A DNA stretch of 6,180 nucleotides, taken from assembly GCA_019113455.1 (NCBI GenBank), contig DXHG01000002.1, forward strand, positions 1-6,180, written 5' to 3'. The number at the start of each line of letters is the position of its first letter. Position 1 is the stretch's first letter. The DNA is from Candidatus Treponema faecavium (lineage in GTDB: Bacteria > Spirochaetota > Spirochaetia > Treponematales > Treponemataceae). A model generated the notes under the pieces. The model did no database searches, was not told the DNA's origin, and was given only the letters and a program-made list of their open reading frames with translations. This document shows, in pieces, positions 1 to 5,388 of the stretch. The position numbers and the translations under genes were made by a program.

Positions 1-1
1 A

Positions 2-514
2 GAGCTGTCCTCAGCCATAGCGCGCACGGCGGAACGCTGGCGCGCTTCGTTTATCGAGGCGGCTTTGGACACGGCGGCTGCCGGTTCGGTGGCTGTGTGT
101 GAGTTCACGCTTTCGTGGCGGCCGGCGCAGCTTTCGCCGCAGCGCATAAGCGTGCTGCTTGAAGGCTATCAGTATACCGGCGGCGCGAACGGTATGCCGC
201 TGCTTGCCTCGTTTACGTGGGACAGCACAGAAACCAGATTTACCACGCTTGAAGATCTGTTCTCTGAACAGGCAGACGCCTATGAATATGTGTCGGCGTA
301 CGCGCGCGAGGAACTCACCGGTCGGCTGTGTACGCCTGAAAGCGACCCCGACGGCACCGTGCGGCGCATGATAGAAGCCGGTACTGCGCCGCTGCCTGAA
401 AACTTCGGCGTATTTACGGTATCGCCTGATGCTGTTACAATATATTTTAACAAGTATCAGGCGGCGCCCGGATCCGCCGGCGTGCAGACGGTGCAGATTC
501 CGTATCGCGGGTAA
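2..514 (+). CDS. DUF4163/DUF3298 (RsiV-like) domain protein, 5'-truncated by window edge
   Basis: An open frame runs from the window edge to TAA at 512-514, leaving about 170 C-terminal residues; the true start is upstream and unseen. The first part carries the end of a DUF4163 (PdaC-type) domain, with the YQYTGGANG segment near 168-194 matching the usual Y.Y.GGAHG signature, here with Asn for His. The remainder fits DUF3298 (RsiV C-terminal type): a TTLEDLF element near 241-261, then IYFNKYQAAPGSAG and a terminal IPY near 439-508. In other bacteria such domains occur in secreted or lipid-anchored envelope proteins, and in the lysozyme-sensing anti-sigma factor RsiV. With the N-terminus missing I cannot see a signal peptide or lipobox, so localisation and role are unknown. 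The gene runs in the same direction as nagA, 86 bases upstream, but nothing shows they are functionally linked. The family call is fairly secure; the function is not. Confidence 0.75.
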   Translation, partial: ELSSAIARTAERWRASFIEAALDTAAAGSVAVCEFTLSWRPAQLSPQRISVLLEGYQYTGGANGMPLLASFTWDSTETRFTTLEDLFSEQADAYEYVSAYAREELTGRLCTPESDPDGTVRRMIEAGTAPLPENFGVFTVSPDAVTIYFNKYQAAPGSAGVQTVQIPYRG

Positions 515-540
515 CGCTGCCGGAAACGCTGTATGCGAGA

Positions 541-576
541 TACTGCCTGCGGTACAGGTATGTACTGTCTGCAGTA
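541..576 (+). other. Imperfect hairpin in the spacer upstream of nagA
   Basis: The arms 541-546 (TACTGC) and 571-576 (GCAGTA) pair perfectly. After a two-base internal mismatch, 549-556 pairs with 561-568 (eight pairs, two of them G-U), closing on a GGTA tetraloop at 557-560. It lies 27 bases after the upstream stop and 14 bases before the nagA Shine-Dalgarno. No T-run follows, so it is not a canonical terminator. It could be a weak terminator, an mRNA processing or stability element, or a regulator binding site in front of the nag genes. I see no convincing -35/-10 pair in this spacer. Confidence 0.35.
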
Positions 577-590
577 ATTATATAGGGAAA

Positions 591-595
591 AGGAG
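591..595 (+). promoter_or_regulatory. Shine-Dalgarno of nagA
   Basis: AGGAG sits five bases before ATG 601 and fixes that start. A competing ATG at 597 is out of frame, stops after seven codons and is too close to the Shine-Dalgarno. Confidence 0.8.
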
Positions 596-600
596 TATGT

Positions 601-1767
601 ATGTCTATCTGTCTGTATAACGGAACGCTCTTGAGCGGTTTTTCCGTTATGGAAAACTGTGCGGTGCTCATAGAAGAGGGGCAAATAGCCGATGTGTTCA
701 GTCAAAAGCGGTTTGCACAAAAGCATTTCGGCGCTTCGGTAAAGTTGTTTGACGTGCAGGGGGCGTATATTACGCCCGGTCTGATCGATACGCACATCCA
801 CGGGTTTTACGGATACGGAACGGAAGACGTAAATCCCGATTCCATTATTGAAATGTCACGGCATCTGGCCGATTACGGCGTTACAGCGTTTAATCCGACG
901 CTGTACTCGTCTGATGAAGAGACATTTATGCGCGCGATAAAAGCGGTTACCGACGCGATGGGCAAAGAAGACGGGGCGCAGATTATGGGTATGCATCTCG
1001 AAGGTCCGTTTGTATCTCCTGACCGCGCCGGCGTGCAGCGGCCCGAAACGATAAAAAAAGTGGATCTTGAGCTGATGGAGCGCTTATGGGAAGCGTCAGG
1101 CGGTACGATTGTTAACATGACGGTTGCGCCTGAGCTCAAAGGCATGAGAGAGCTTGCACTGTCGTGTCTGAAAAAAGGTATCGTGCTGCAGGCAGGGCAC
1201 ACAAACGCGCTGTATGAGAATATGGTAGAAGGTATGCAGGCCGGTATCCTTCATTCGACGCACCTGTTTAATGCGATGAGTTCCCTGCATCACCGGAACC
1301 CGAACGCGGTGGGCGCGGTGCTCATTCATCCTGAGATGGCGTGCGAGATTATCGCCGACGGCGTGCATGTGCATCCTGATTTGTTTAAACTGGTTGCGCG
1401 CGACAAGCCGATCGATAAGATTGTGCTTGTAACTGACGCGCTCAAACCGACCGAGCAGGAAACGCTCCCGCTGTTTGCAAACGGCGAAGAAGTGGTGTTT
1501 GAAGGCGGCTGCTTTCACCGCAAGAGCGACGGCGTTATAGCCGGTTCCGCGCTGACGATGATTCAGGGCGTGCATAACCTCGTTAAATTCGGTATGCCGA
1601 TTTGCGATGCGGTGCGCTGTGCAACGTCAAATCCCGCACAGATTATGCACTATACGTCAAAGGGACAGATTATTCCCGGCTATGACGGCGACATCGTAGT
1701 GTTTGACCGTCAGTTTAATGTGCTGGTATCCGTCATCGGCGGAAAGATAAAGAAAAATATTCTGTAG
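601..1767 (+). CDS. nagA: N-acetylglucosamine-6-phosphate deacetylase
   Basis: The 388-residue product has the usual NagA length. It hydrolyses GlcNAc-6-phosphate to GlcN-6-phosphate and acetate in the cytoplasm. It is an amidohydrolase-superfamily TIM barrel with small flanking beta segments. Visible motifs are GLIDTHIHG (His65, His67), HLEGPF (metal ligand Glu134), AGHTN (His200), HLFNAM (His221, Asn224), His231-Arg232 for phosphate/sugar contact, DGVHV (His256), and VTDA with the catalytic Asp279. All match the E. coli metal ligands and active site, except that the HxH pair is kept as in the dinuclear B. subtilis type, whereas E. coli has Gln/Asn there. The start ATG has a good Shine-Dalgarno. 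nagB follows after 42 bases on the same strand, so the two are almost certainly co-transcribed and act in sequence. No truncation or frameshift is seen. Confidence 0.96.
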   Translation: MSICLYNGTLLSGFSVMENCAVLIEEGQIADVFSQKRFAQKHFGASVKLFDVQGAYITPGLIDTHIHGFYGYGTEDVNPDSIIEMSRHLADYGVTAFNPTLYSSDEETFMRAIKAVTDAMGKEDGAQIMGMHLEGPFVSPDRAGVQRPETIKKVDLELMERLWEASGGTIVNMTVAPELKGMRELALSCLKKGIVLQAGHTNALYENMVEGMQAGILHSTHLFNAMSSLHHRNPNAVGAVLIHPEMACEIIADGVHVHPDLFKLVARDKPIDKIVLVTDALKPTEQETLPLFANGEEVVFEGGCFHRKSDGVIAGSALTMIQGVHNLVKFGMPICDAVRCATSNPAQIMHYTSKGQIIPGYDGDIVVFDRQFNVLVSVIGGKIKKNIL

Positions 1768-1781
1768 CGGATATATTCCGC
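1767..1781 (+). other. Short inverted repeat in the nagA-nagB spacer
   Basis: GCGGA (1767-1771) and TCCGC (1777-1781) form a perfect 5-bp stem around a TATAT loop. It starts on the last base of the nagA stop codon, 16 bases before the nagB Shine-Dalgarno. There is no T-run, so it is not a terminator; it could protect or process the mRNA between the cistrons. The stem is short and may be chance. Confidence 0.25.
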
Positions 1782-1797
1782 ACGCAGACAGAGACAC

Positions 1798-1803
1798 AAG
1801 GAG
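1798..1803 (+). promoter_or_regulatory. Shine-Dalgarno of nagB
   Basis: AAGGAG lies six bases before the ATG at 1810, an optimal arrangement that supports this start. Confidence 0.85.
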
Positions 1804-1809
1804 ATAATC

Positions 1810-2613
1810 ATGAGAGTTATTGTGCAGCCTGATTACGAGGCATGTTCCGTATGGGCGGCGAATCATATTGCGCGCCGCATCAACGAATTTGCGCCTTCTG
1901 AGTCGAAGCCGTTTACGCTTGGTCTGCCGACCGGCTCAACGCCGCTTGGCACATACAAGGAACTGATACGGCTGTACAAAGCGGGCAAAGTATCGTTTAA
2001 GAATGTGATTACGTTCAATATGGACGAGTATGTCGGGCTGCCTGCCGATCATCCGCAGAGCTATCACTATTTTATGCACAGCAATTTCTTTGACCACATT
2101 GATATTAAGAAAGAGAATATCCATATCCTCAACGGTATGGCGCCTGATCCTGCGGCGGAGTGCGCGGCGTATGAGGCGGCGATTAAGGCAGCGGGCGGTA
2201 TCAGGCTGTTTTTGGGCGGCGTCGGCGTTGACGGTCACATCGCCTTTAACGAGCCGGGCTCTTCGCTTTCGTCGCGCACGCGCGTTAAATCGCTGACGCA
2301 CGATACGGTGATTGTCAATTCGCGGTTTTTCGGCGGCAATATCGACGAAGTGCCCAAGACTGCGCTGACTGTCGGCGTCGGCACTATCACGGATTCCGAC
2401 GAGGTGCTTATTCTTGCGACCGGACACAATAAGGCGATGGCAGTTAAGCACGGCGTTGAAGAAGCGGTAAGTCAGATGTGGACAATCAGCGTGCTGCAGC
2501 TGCACCAGCATGCTGTTATTGTGTGCGACGATGACGCAACAGACGAGCTGCGCGTGGGCACGCTTAAGTATTTCAAGGATATTGAAAGCGGCAATCTGGA
2601 CAACAGACTGTAG
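1810..2613 (+). CDS. nagB: Glucosamine-6-phosphate deaminase (isomerising)
   Basis: The product has 267 residues (E. coli NagB has 266). It converts GlcN-6-phosphate to fructose-6-phosphate plus ammonia, feeding amino sugars into glycolysis. Alignment to E. coli is essentially gap-free, so residue numbers coincide: the GLPTGSTP phosphate loop at 38-45, MDEYVGL with Asp72, and DGHIAFNEPG with the catalytic Asp141, His143 and Glu148. The GlcNAc-6-P allosteric-site residues known from E. coli (Ser151, Arg158, Lys160, and Tyr254 from the neighbouring subunit) are all present, so an activated hexameric enzyme is likely, unlike the B. subtilis NagB type that lacks this site. Position 140 before the catalytic Asp is Val where E. 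coli has Asn. The C-terminus (YFKDIE then GNLDNRL) recalls Borrelia NagB. It is the distal gene of the nag unit, with a terminator starting 12 bases after its stop. Confidence 0.97.
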   Translation: MRVIVQPDYEACSVWAANHIARRINEFAPSESKPFTLGLPTGSTPLGTYKELIRLYKAGKVSFKNVITFNMDEYVGLPADHPQSYHYFMHSNFFDHIDIKKENIHILNGMAPDPAAECAAYEAAIKAAGGIRLFLGGVGVDGHIAFNEPGSSLSSRTRVKSLTHDTVIVNSRFFGGNIDEVPKTALTVGVGTITDSDEVLILATGHNKAMAVKHGVEEAVSQMWTISVLQLHQHAVIVCDDDATDELRVGTLKYFKDIESGNLDNRL

Positions 2614-2625
2614 CCGCTGTCTTTG

Positions 2626-2655
2626 AGACTCCGCTTGTGCGGAGTCTTTTGTTTT
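2626..2655 (+). terminator. Rho-independent terminator after nagB
   Basis: A perfect 9-bp GC-rich stem, AGACTCCGC (2626-2634) with GCGGAGTCT (2639-2647), closes a TTGT loop. The tract TTTTGTTTT follows from 2647. It begins 12 bases after the nagB stop and ends nagAB transcription. The opposite strand lacks a comparable T-run, so it works in one direction. Confidence 0.9.
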
Positions 2656-2667
2656 GATTTGCGGTAT

Positions 2668-2673
2668 GGAGGA
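2668..2673 (+). promoter_or_regulatory. Shine-Dalgarno of the tRNA-binding protein gene
   Basis: GGAGGA lies ten bases before ATG 2684. It favours that start over ATG 2666, which has no Shine-Dalgarno and overlaps this site. Confidence 0.7.
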
Positions 2674-2683
2674 ACAGCGGCGT

Positions 2684-3022
2684 ATGAAAGATATAATTGA
2701 ATACAGTGATTTTGCGAAACTTGATATCAGAGCCGGTATTGTGGTTTCGTGCGAAAAGATTGAGAACGCGGAAAAGCTTTACCGGCTCATGGTTGACACC
2801 GGAGAAGAAAAGCCGCGCCAGATTGTTTCAAGCCTTGTCGACTACTATACGGCTCAAGAGCTTGTCGGCAAGCGTATTCTGGTGCTTGTAAATCTTAAGC
2901 CGGCAAAGATGCGCGGCGTGCTTTCTGAGGGTATGCTTTTGTGCTGCGAATCGGAAGACGGCAGCGTGTGCGTGCTTTTGACAAGCGAGACGCCGGTTGC
3001 ACCGGGCACGCCGGTTACTTAA
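2684..3022 (+). CDS. Free-standing tRNA-binding protein, MetRS C-terminal/beta-subunit type
   Basis: The 112-residue protein is one OB-fold tRNA-binding domain (EMAPII/Trbp111/MetRS-beta family) with nothing else attached. Family hallmarks are the FAKLDIRAG strand near residues 10-18, AEKLYRL near 29-35, RQIVSSLVDYYTAQELVGK near 46-64, and NLKPAKMRGVLSEGML near 70-85. The NLKP..MRG..S.GM stretch is the most diagnostic. Such domains occur at the C-terminus of many methionyl-tRNA synthetases, or as separate homodimers that bind the outer corner of tRNA and can assist an aminoacyl-tRNA synthetase lacking its own appendix. CsaA, a chaperone-like relative, is an alternative name for some homologues, but the sequence looks closer to the MetRS-beta group. 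ATG 2684 is chosen for its Shine-Dalgarno. The gene stands just behind the nagB terminator, so it needs read-through or a promoter overlapping it. Its stop overlaps the stop of the convergent gene. Confidence 0.85.
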   Translation: MKDIIEYSDFAKLDIRAGIVVSCEKIENAEKLYRLMVDTGEEKPRQIVSSLVDYYTAQELVGKRILVLVNLKPAKMRGVLSEGMLLCCESEDGSVCVLLTSETPVAPGTPVT

Positions 3023-3666
3023 AACAGCGCTTCTATATCGGCGGCGCGCGCCGCAGTAAAATCCGGAATAACAAGATCGGCATACGGCTGCACGGCGTCG
3101 GCGCTGTTTGTCGTCGTAAGGCCGATAACTTTCATGCCGGCGCTGCGCCCTGACTTGAGACCGTTTATCGAGTCTTCAAATACGGCGCAGCGTTCAATGG
3201 GCATATGCAGCGCCGCCGCACCTTTGAGATACGGATCGGGATGCGGTTTGCTGCGTTCAAAACACTCCTGCGTGAGTATGCAGTCAAAAAGCGATGCAAG
3301 CTTAGGGCAGTCGCGGTATACACTCTGCATCTTTGGCCGGTTTGAACTGGTTACAATCGCGGTTTTCCAGCCGCGCGCCTTAAGACTTGCAAAAAACTCT
3401 CTGAATCCGGGAATATAGTCTTTTTTCATCTGCGATTCAAATGCGTTGAGCGCCGCCGTTATTTCAGGTTGCTTGTGTGGTATGCCGGCAAAGTACGCCG
3501 CATAGATAGCAGGCAGCGTAGCCCCCTTGATTCTGCTGCCGAAATCGATTTGTCCCAGATACTGTCTTCCGATCATATCCCAAAAGATCGTATACTGTGT
3601 TTCGGTATCAATAATGACGCCGTCAAGGTCAAAAAGTGCGGCGTATGTGCGTGTTGTCTCTTCCAT
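3019..3666 (-). CDS. HAD-superfamily hydrolase (subfamily IA, beta-phosphoglucomutase/phosphatase-like)
   Basis: Starting at ATG 3666 the product has 215 residues, typical for a HAD IA enzyme with a helical cap after motif I. Motif I is FDLDGVIIDTE (nucleophile Asp13, acid/base Asp15), motif II is IVTSSN (Thr106/Ser107), motif III is the lysine in RSKPHPDPY (Lys140), and motif IV is VFEDSINGL (Glu164-Asp165). It should be a cytoplasmic Mg-dependent phosphatase or phosphomutase acting on a small sugar or polyol phosphate; the substrate cannot be read from sequence. The frame stays open upstream to TTG 3747, but that would overlap the preceding gene by 47 bases, and the residues before the chosen Met do not belong to the fold. 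No Shine-Dalgarno precedes ATG 3666, and the start falls in a possible small hairpin. It begins 34 bases after the DUF1667 stop and is probably the last gene of the redox operon. Confidence 0.88.
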   Translation of the reverse strand: MEETTRTYAALFDLDGVIIDTETQYTIFWDMIGRQYLGQIDFGSRIKGATLPAIYAAYFAGIPHKQPEITAALNAFESQMKKDYIPGFREFFASLKARGWKTAIVTSSNRPKMQSVYRDCPKLASLFDCILTQECFERSKPHPDPYLKGAAALHMPIERCAVFEDSINGLKSGRSAGMKVIGLTTTNSADAVQPYADLVIPDFTAARAADIEALF

Positions 3667-3700
3667 AGCGATGCTATCGTATCGCCGCCGCGCCGCCGTG

Positions 3701-4087
3701 TCAATAAATGCCGCAGCCGTCGCGCGCCGGTACGTCCATGCAGGCAATGACAGGAACGCCCGTGCCGAGTATGTCTGGAATAAGCACGTCTCCGAGCCGC
3801 ACCGGTGCGGAGACGCAGGCGCGCCTGATGATTTCCATGCAGGGGAACAGCAGCCGCACCGGTATCTCGCGCGCCGTTTTTACCGGCACGAGCTTCATGA
3901 CGCCGCCGCTTACGGCAATGGTTGATGTAAGCGTGCGCCGTGGGTCGATGCATTCGCTGCGTGCATATGCTTCTCCGCGCGGGCACGCATTGCCGCAAAC
4001 GGACACAACTCCGGTGTCTTCAGTGACGGCTGTGAGCTCGCAGCCAATCGGGCAGATAATGCACACAAAAGAGCGCTGTGCGGTCAT
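3701..4087 (-). CDS. DUF1667 cysteine-rich protein of the GlpA-like redox cluster
   Basis: The 128-residue product matches the length and layout of DUF1667. The N-terminus has C-x2-C-P-x-G-C (Cys9, Cys12, Cys16), followed by Cys31 and Cys35 in the CGNACPRGEAYA segment, a pattern suited to binding an Fe-S cluster or metal. The C-terminal half (RLGDVLIPDILGTGVPVIA near 97-115) is also family-like; a tail of about nine residues ending CGIY looks extra. From memory, such proteins are nearly always encoded beside a GlpA-like dehydrogenase and a pyridine nucleotide-type oxidoreductase, as here. They are presumed to be a small redox subunit, though no biochemical role is firmly established to my knowledge. 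The start overlaps the preceding gene's stop by four bases (ATGA), with an AGGAGG of its own, indicating coupled translation and fixed stoichiometry. Confidence 0.88.
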   Translation of the reverse strand: MTAQRSFVCIICPIGCELTAVTEDTGVVSVCGNACPRGEAYARSECIDPRRTLTSTIAVSGGVMKLVPVKTAREIPVRLLFPCMEIIRRACVSAPVRLGDVLIPDILGTGVPVIACMDVPARDGCGIY

Positions 4088-5388
4088 TGTGCGGCCTCCT
4101 CTTTTGGCAATTCAATCGAAATCGTAACCTGCGCGGCAATTTTTTTTAGCTGCTCTTGAGTGAGGTGCATCACAAGCATTTCACCCGGGCGCACAACAGC
4201 CTTTTTTTGCGCGGCAATGCGCTCAGTACCGCTGTACGCAGTAAGCACTGCGCCGCGGTATACTCCGGTGCTGCGGAACATAATGGACGCGCCGTCCGGG
4301 TATTCCGCAGCGTTCTGCGAGAGGTACTGCGGTACCGTGTATCGTACGCGCTCTCCCGCGCGTACCGGTATGGCATGACTTTCGGTATACGCCGGTTTCA
4401 GCAGGTCTTCCGCCGCGCTCCGCCCCGCCGTGATGCTTTCTTCTGTAACAAAATCCACGATGTCATGCACATGAACGGCGTTGCCGCACGCGAAAATGCC
4501 CGGTATCGCCGTTTCCCTGCGTTCATTGACGAACGGGCCCGCCGTTGCCGGATCAAGCGGTATGCCGCACGCCTGTGCGATTTCATTTTCCGGTATGAGG
4601 CCGACGGACAGCAGGAGCGTATCACATTCGATATACTCTTCCGTGCCGGGAATGGGATTTCGCCTGTCATCTACGGCGGCCGTCGTTACCCCTTCCACGC
4701 GGTTTGCGCCGTGTATGCGGGTAACGGTACGGCTGTACCGTATGGGAATATGAAAATCATCAGCGCACTGCGCTATATTGCGGGCAAGACCTGAAGAAAA
4801 TGGCATGACTTCGCAGATGCACTTGACGTCGGCGCCTTCAAGCGTAAGGCGGCGCGCCATAATGAGACCGATATCGCCTGAGCCAAGGATAACGATATTT
4901 CTGCCCGGTAAATACCCTTCGCGGTTCACAAAACGCTGCGCGGTTCCTGCGGTAAAGACGCCTGCCGGACGCGAGCCGGGAATCATAAGCGCGCCGCGCG
5001 TGCGTTCGCGGCAGCCGGACGCGAGTATCAGGGCTTTTGCGCGCAGTGTCATAAGACCGTCCATGGGGTTTACCGCAGTAACGGTATACTCCGTCGTGCC
5101 GTCCGCGTGCGGGGCATCTATGCGCAGGACAGCGGTATCCGTGCGGCAGGCGATGCCGAGTTCCCGTATGTCAGCTATAAACCGCGCCGCGTATTCCGGG
5201 CCGGTGAGCTCTTCCTTAAAATACTGAAGCCCAAAACCGCTGTGTATGCACTGCAAAAGAATGCCGCCCAGCTGCCGATCCCGCTCCAGAAGCAGAATAT
5301 CACGGGCGCCGTGCCGGTATGCTGCAGCTGCTGCCGCAAGACCAGCGGGGCCGCCGCCGACAACGACAATGTCATACCTGTCTTTCAT
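4084..5388 (-). CDS. NAD(P)/FAD-dependent oxidoreductase, pyridine nucleotide-disulfide family (GlpA-cluster type)
   Basis: The 434-residue cytoplasmic flavoprotein has two Rossmann dinucleotide folds. FAD binds at the N-terminal VVVGGGPAG (8-16) and at the second FAD signature GIFACGNAVHVHD (297-309). NAD(P) binds at NIVILGSGDIG (164-174). LILASGCRERTR (120-131) links the domains and is typical of this subgroup. The conserved segment GGILLQCIHSGFG (41-53) contains Cys47, but there is no CxxxxC redox disulfide of the thioredoxin-reductase kind. A C-terminal domain of about 100 residues (from 335) follows. Relatives include the alpha subunits of amino-acid and opine oxidases and cyanide synthase HcnB, besides glycerol-3-phosphate clusters. 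It probably passes electrons from the upstream GlpA-like dehydrogenase to or from NAD(P), but the direction is unknown. It overlaps both neighbours by four bases (ATGA), so the three proteins likely form a complex. Confidence 0.9.
   Translation of the reverse strand: MKDRYDIVVVGGGPAGLAAAAAAYRHGARDILLLERDRQLGGILLQCIHSGFGLQYFKEELTGPEYAARFIADIRELGIACRTDTAVLRIDAPHADGTTEYTVTAVNPMDGLMTLRAKALILASGCRERTRGALMIPGSRPAGVFTAGTAQRFVNREGYLPGRNIVILGSGDIGLIMARRLTLEGADVKCICEVMPFSSGLARNIAQCADDFHIPIRYSRTVTRIHGANRVEGVTTAAVDDRRNPIPGTEEYIECDTLLLSVGLIPENEIAQACGIPLDPATAGPFVNERRETAIPGIFACGNAVHVHDIVDFVTEESITAGRSAAEDLLKPAYTESHAIPVRAGERVRYTVPQYLSQNAAEYPDGASIMFRSTGVYRGAVLTAYSGTERIAAQKKAVVRPGEMLVMHLTQEQLKKIAAQVTISIELPKEEAAQ
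4095..4100 (-). promoter_or_regulatory. Shine-Dalgarno of the DUF1667 gene, inside the upstream gene
   Basis: On the minus strand AGGAGG lies seven bases before ATG 4087, within the last codons of the oxidoreductase gene. Full consensus and ideal spacing confirm the start and argue for fresh initiation as well as coupled re-initiation. Confidence 0.8.

Noticed and set aside
597..620. Seven-codon reading frame starting at ATG 597 and overlapping the nagA start
   Set aside because: It is too close to the Shine-Dalgarno to be used and encodes no plausible leader signal; nagA ATG 601 has better spacing.
1096..1575. Open frame of 159 codons on the - strand, opposite nagA
   Set aside because: It is a shadow of nagA; no family features and no Shine-Dalgarno.
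1936..2511. Open frame of 191 codons on the - strand, opposite nagB
   Set aside because: The opposite strand encodes a protein matching NagB end to end; the antisense translation is low-complexity and Arg/His-rich, without motifs.
2654..2683. Earlier starts (TTG 2654, ATG 2666) for the tRNA-binding protein
   Set aside because: The TTG lies in the tail of the terminator and ATG 2666 has no Shine-Dalgarno; GGAGGA is placed for ATG 2684, where family homology also begins.
3041..3054. Perfect 14-base palindrome GCGGCGCGCGCCGC near the convergent junction
   Set aside because: It lies in the Ala/Arg codons at the end of the HAD gene, has no loop and no following T-run, and is most simply codon composition. 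It is mentioned in the junction finding only as context.
3667..3747. N-terminal extension of the HAD protein to TTG 3747
   Set aside because: It would overlap the DUF1667 gene by 47 bases; the extra 27 residues do not fit the HAD fold, which starts just before FDLDG.
4156..4794. Open frame of 212 codons on the + strand, opposite the oxidoreductase gene
   Set aside because: It is antisense to a strongly supported flavoprotein, its translation is arginine-rich with no recognisable domain, and it arises from the third-position bias of the real gene.
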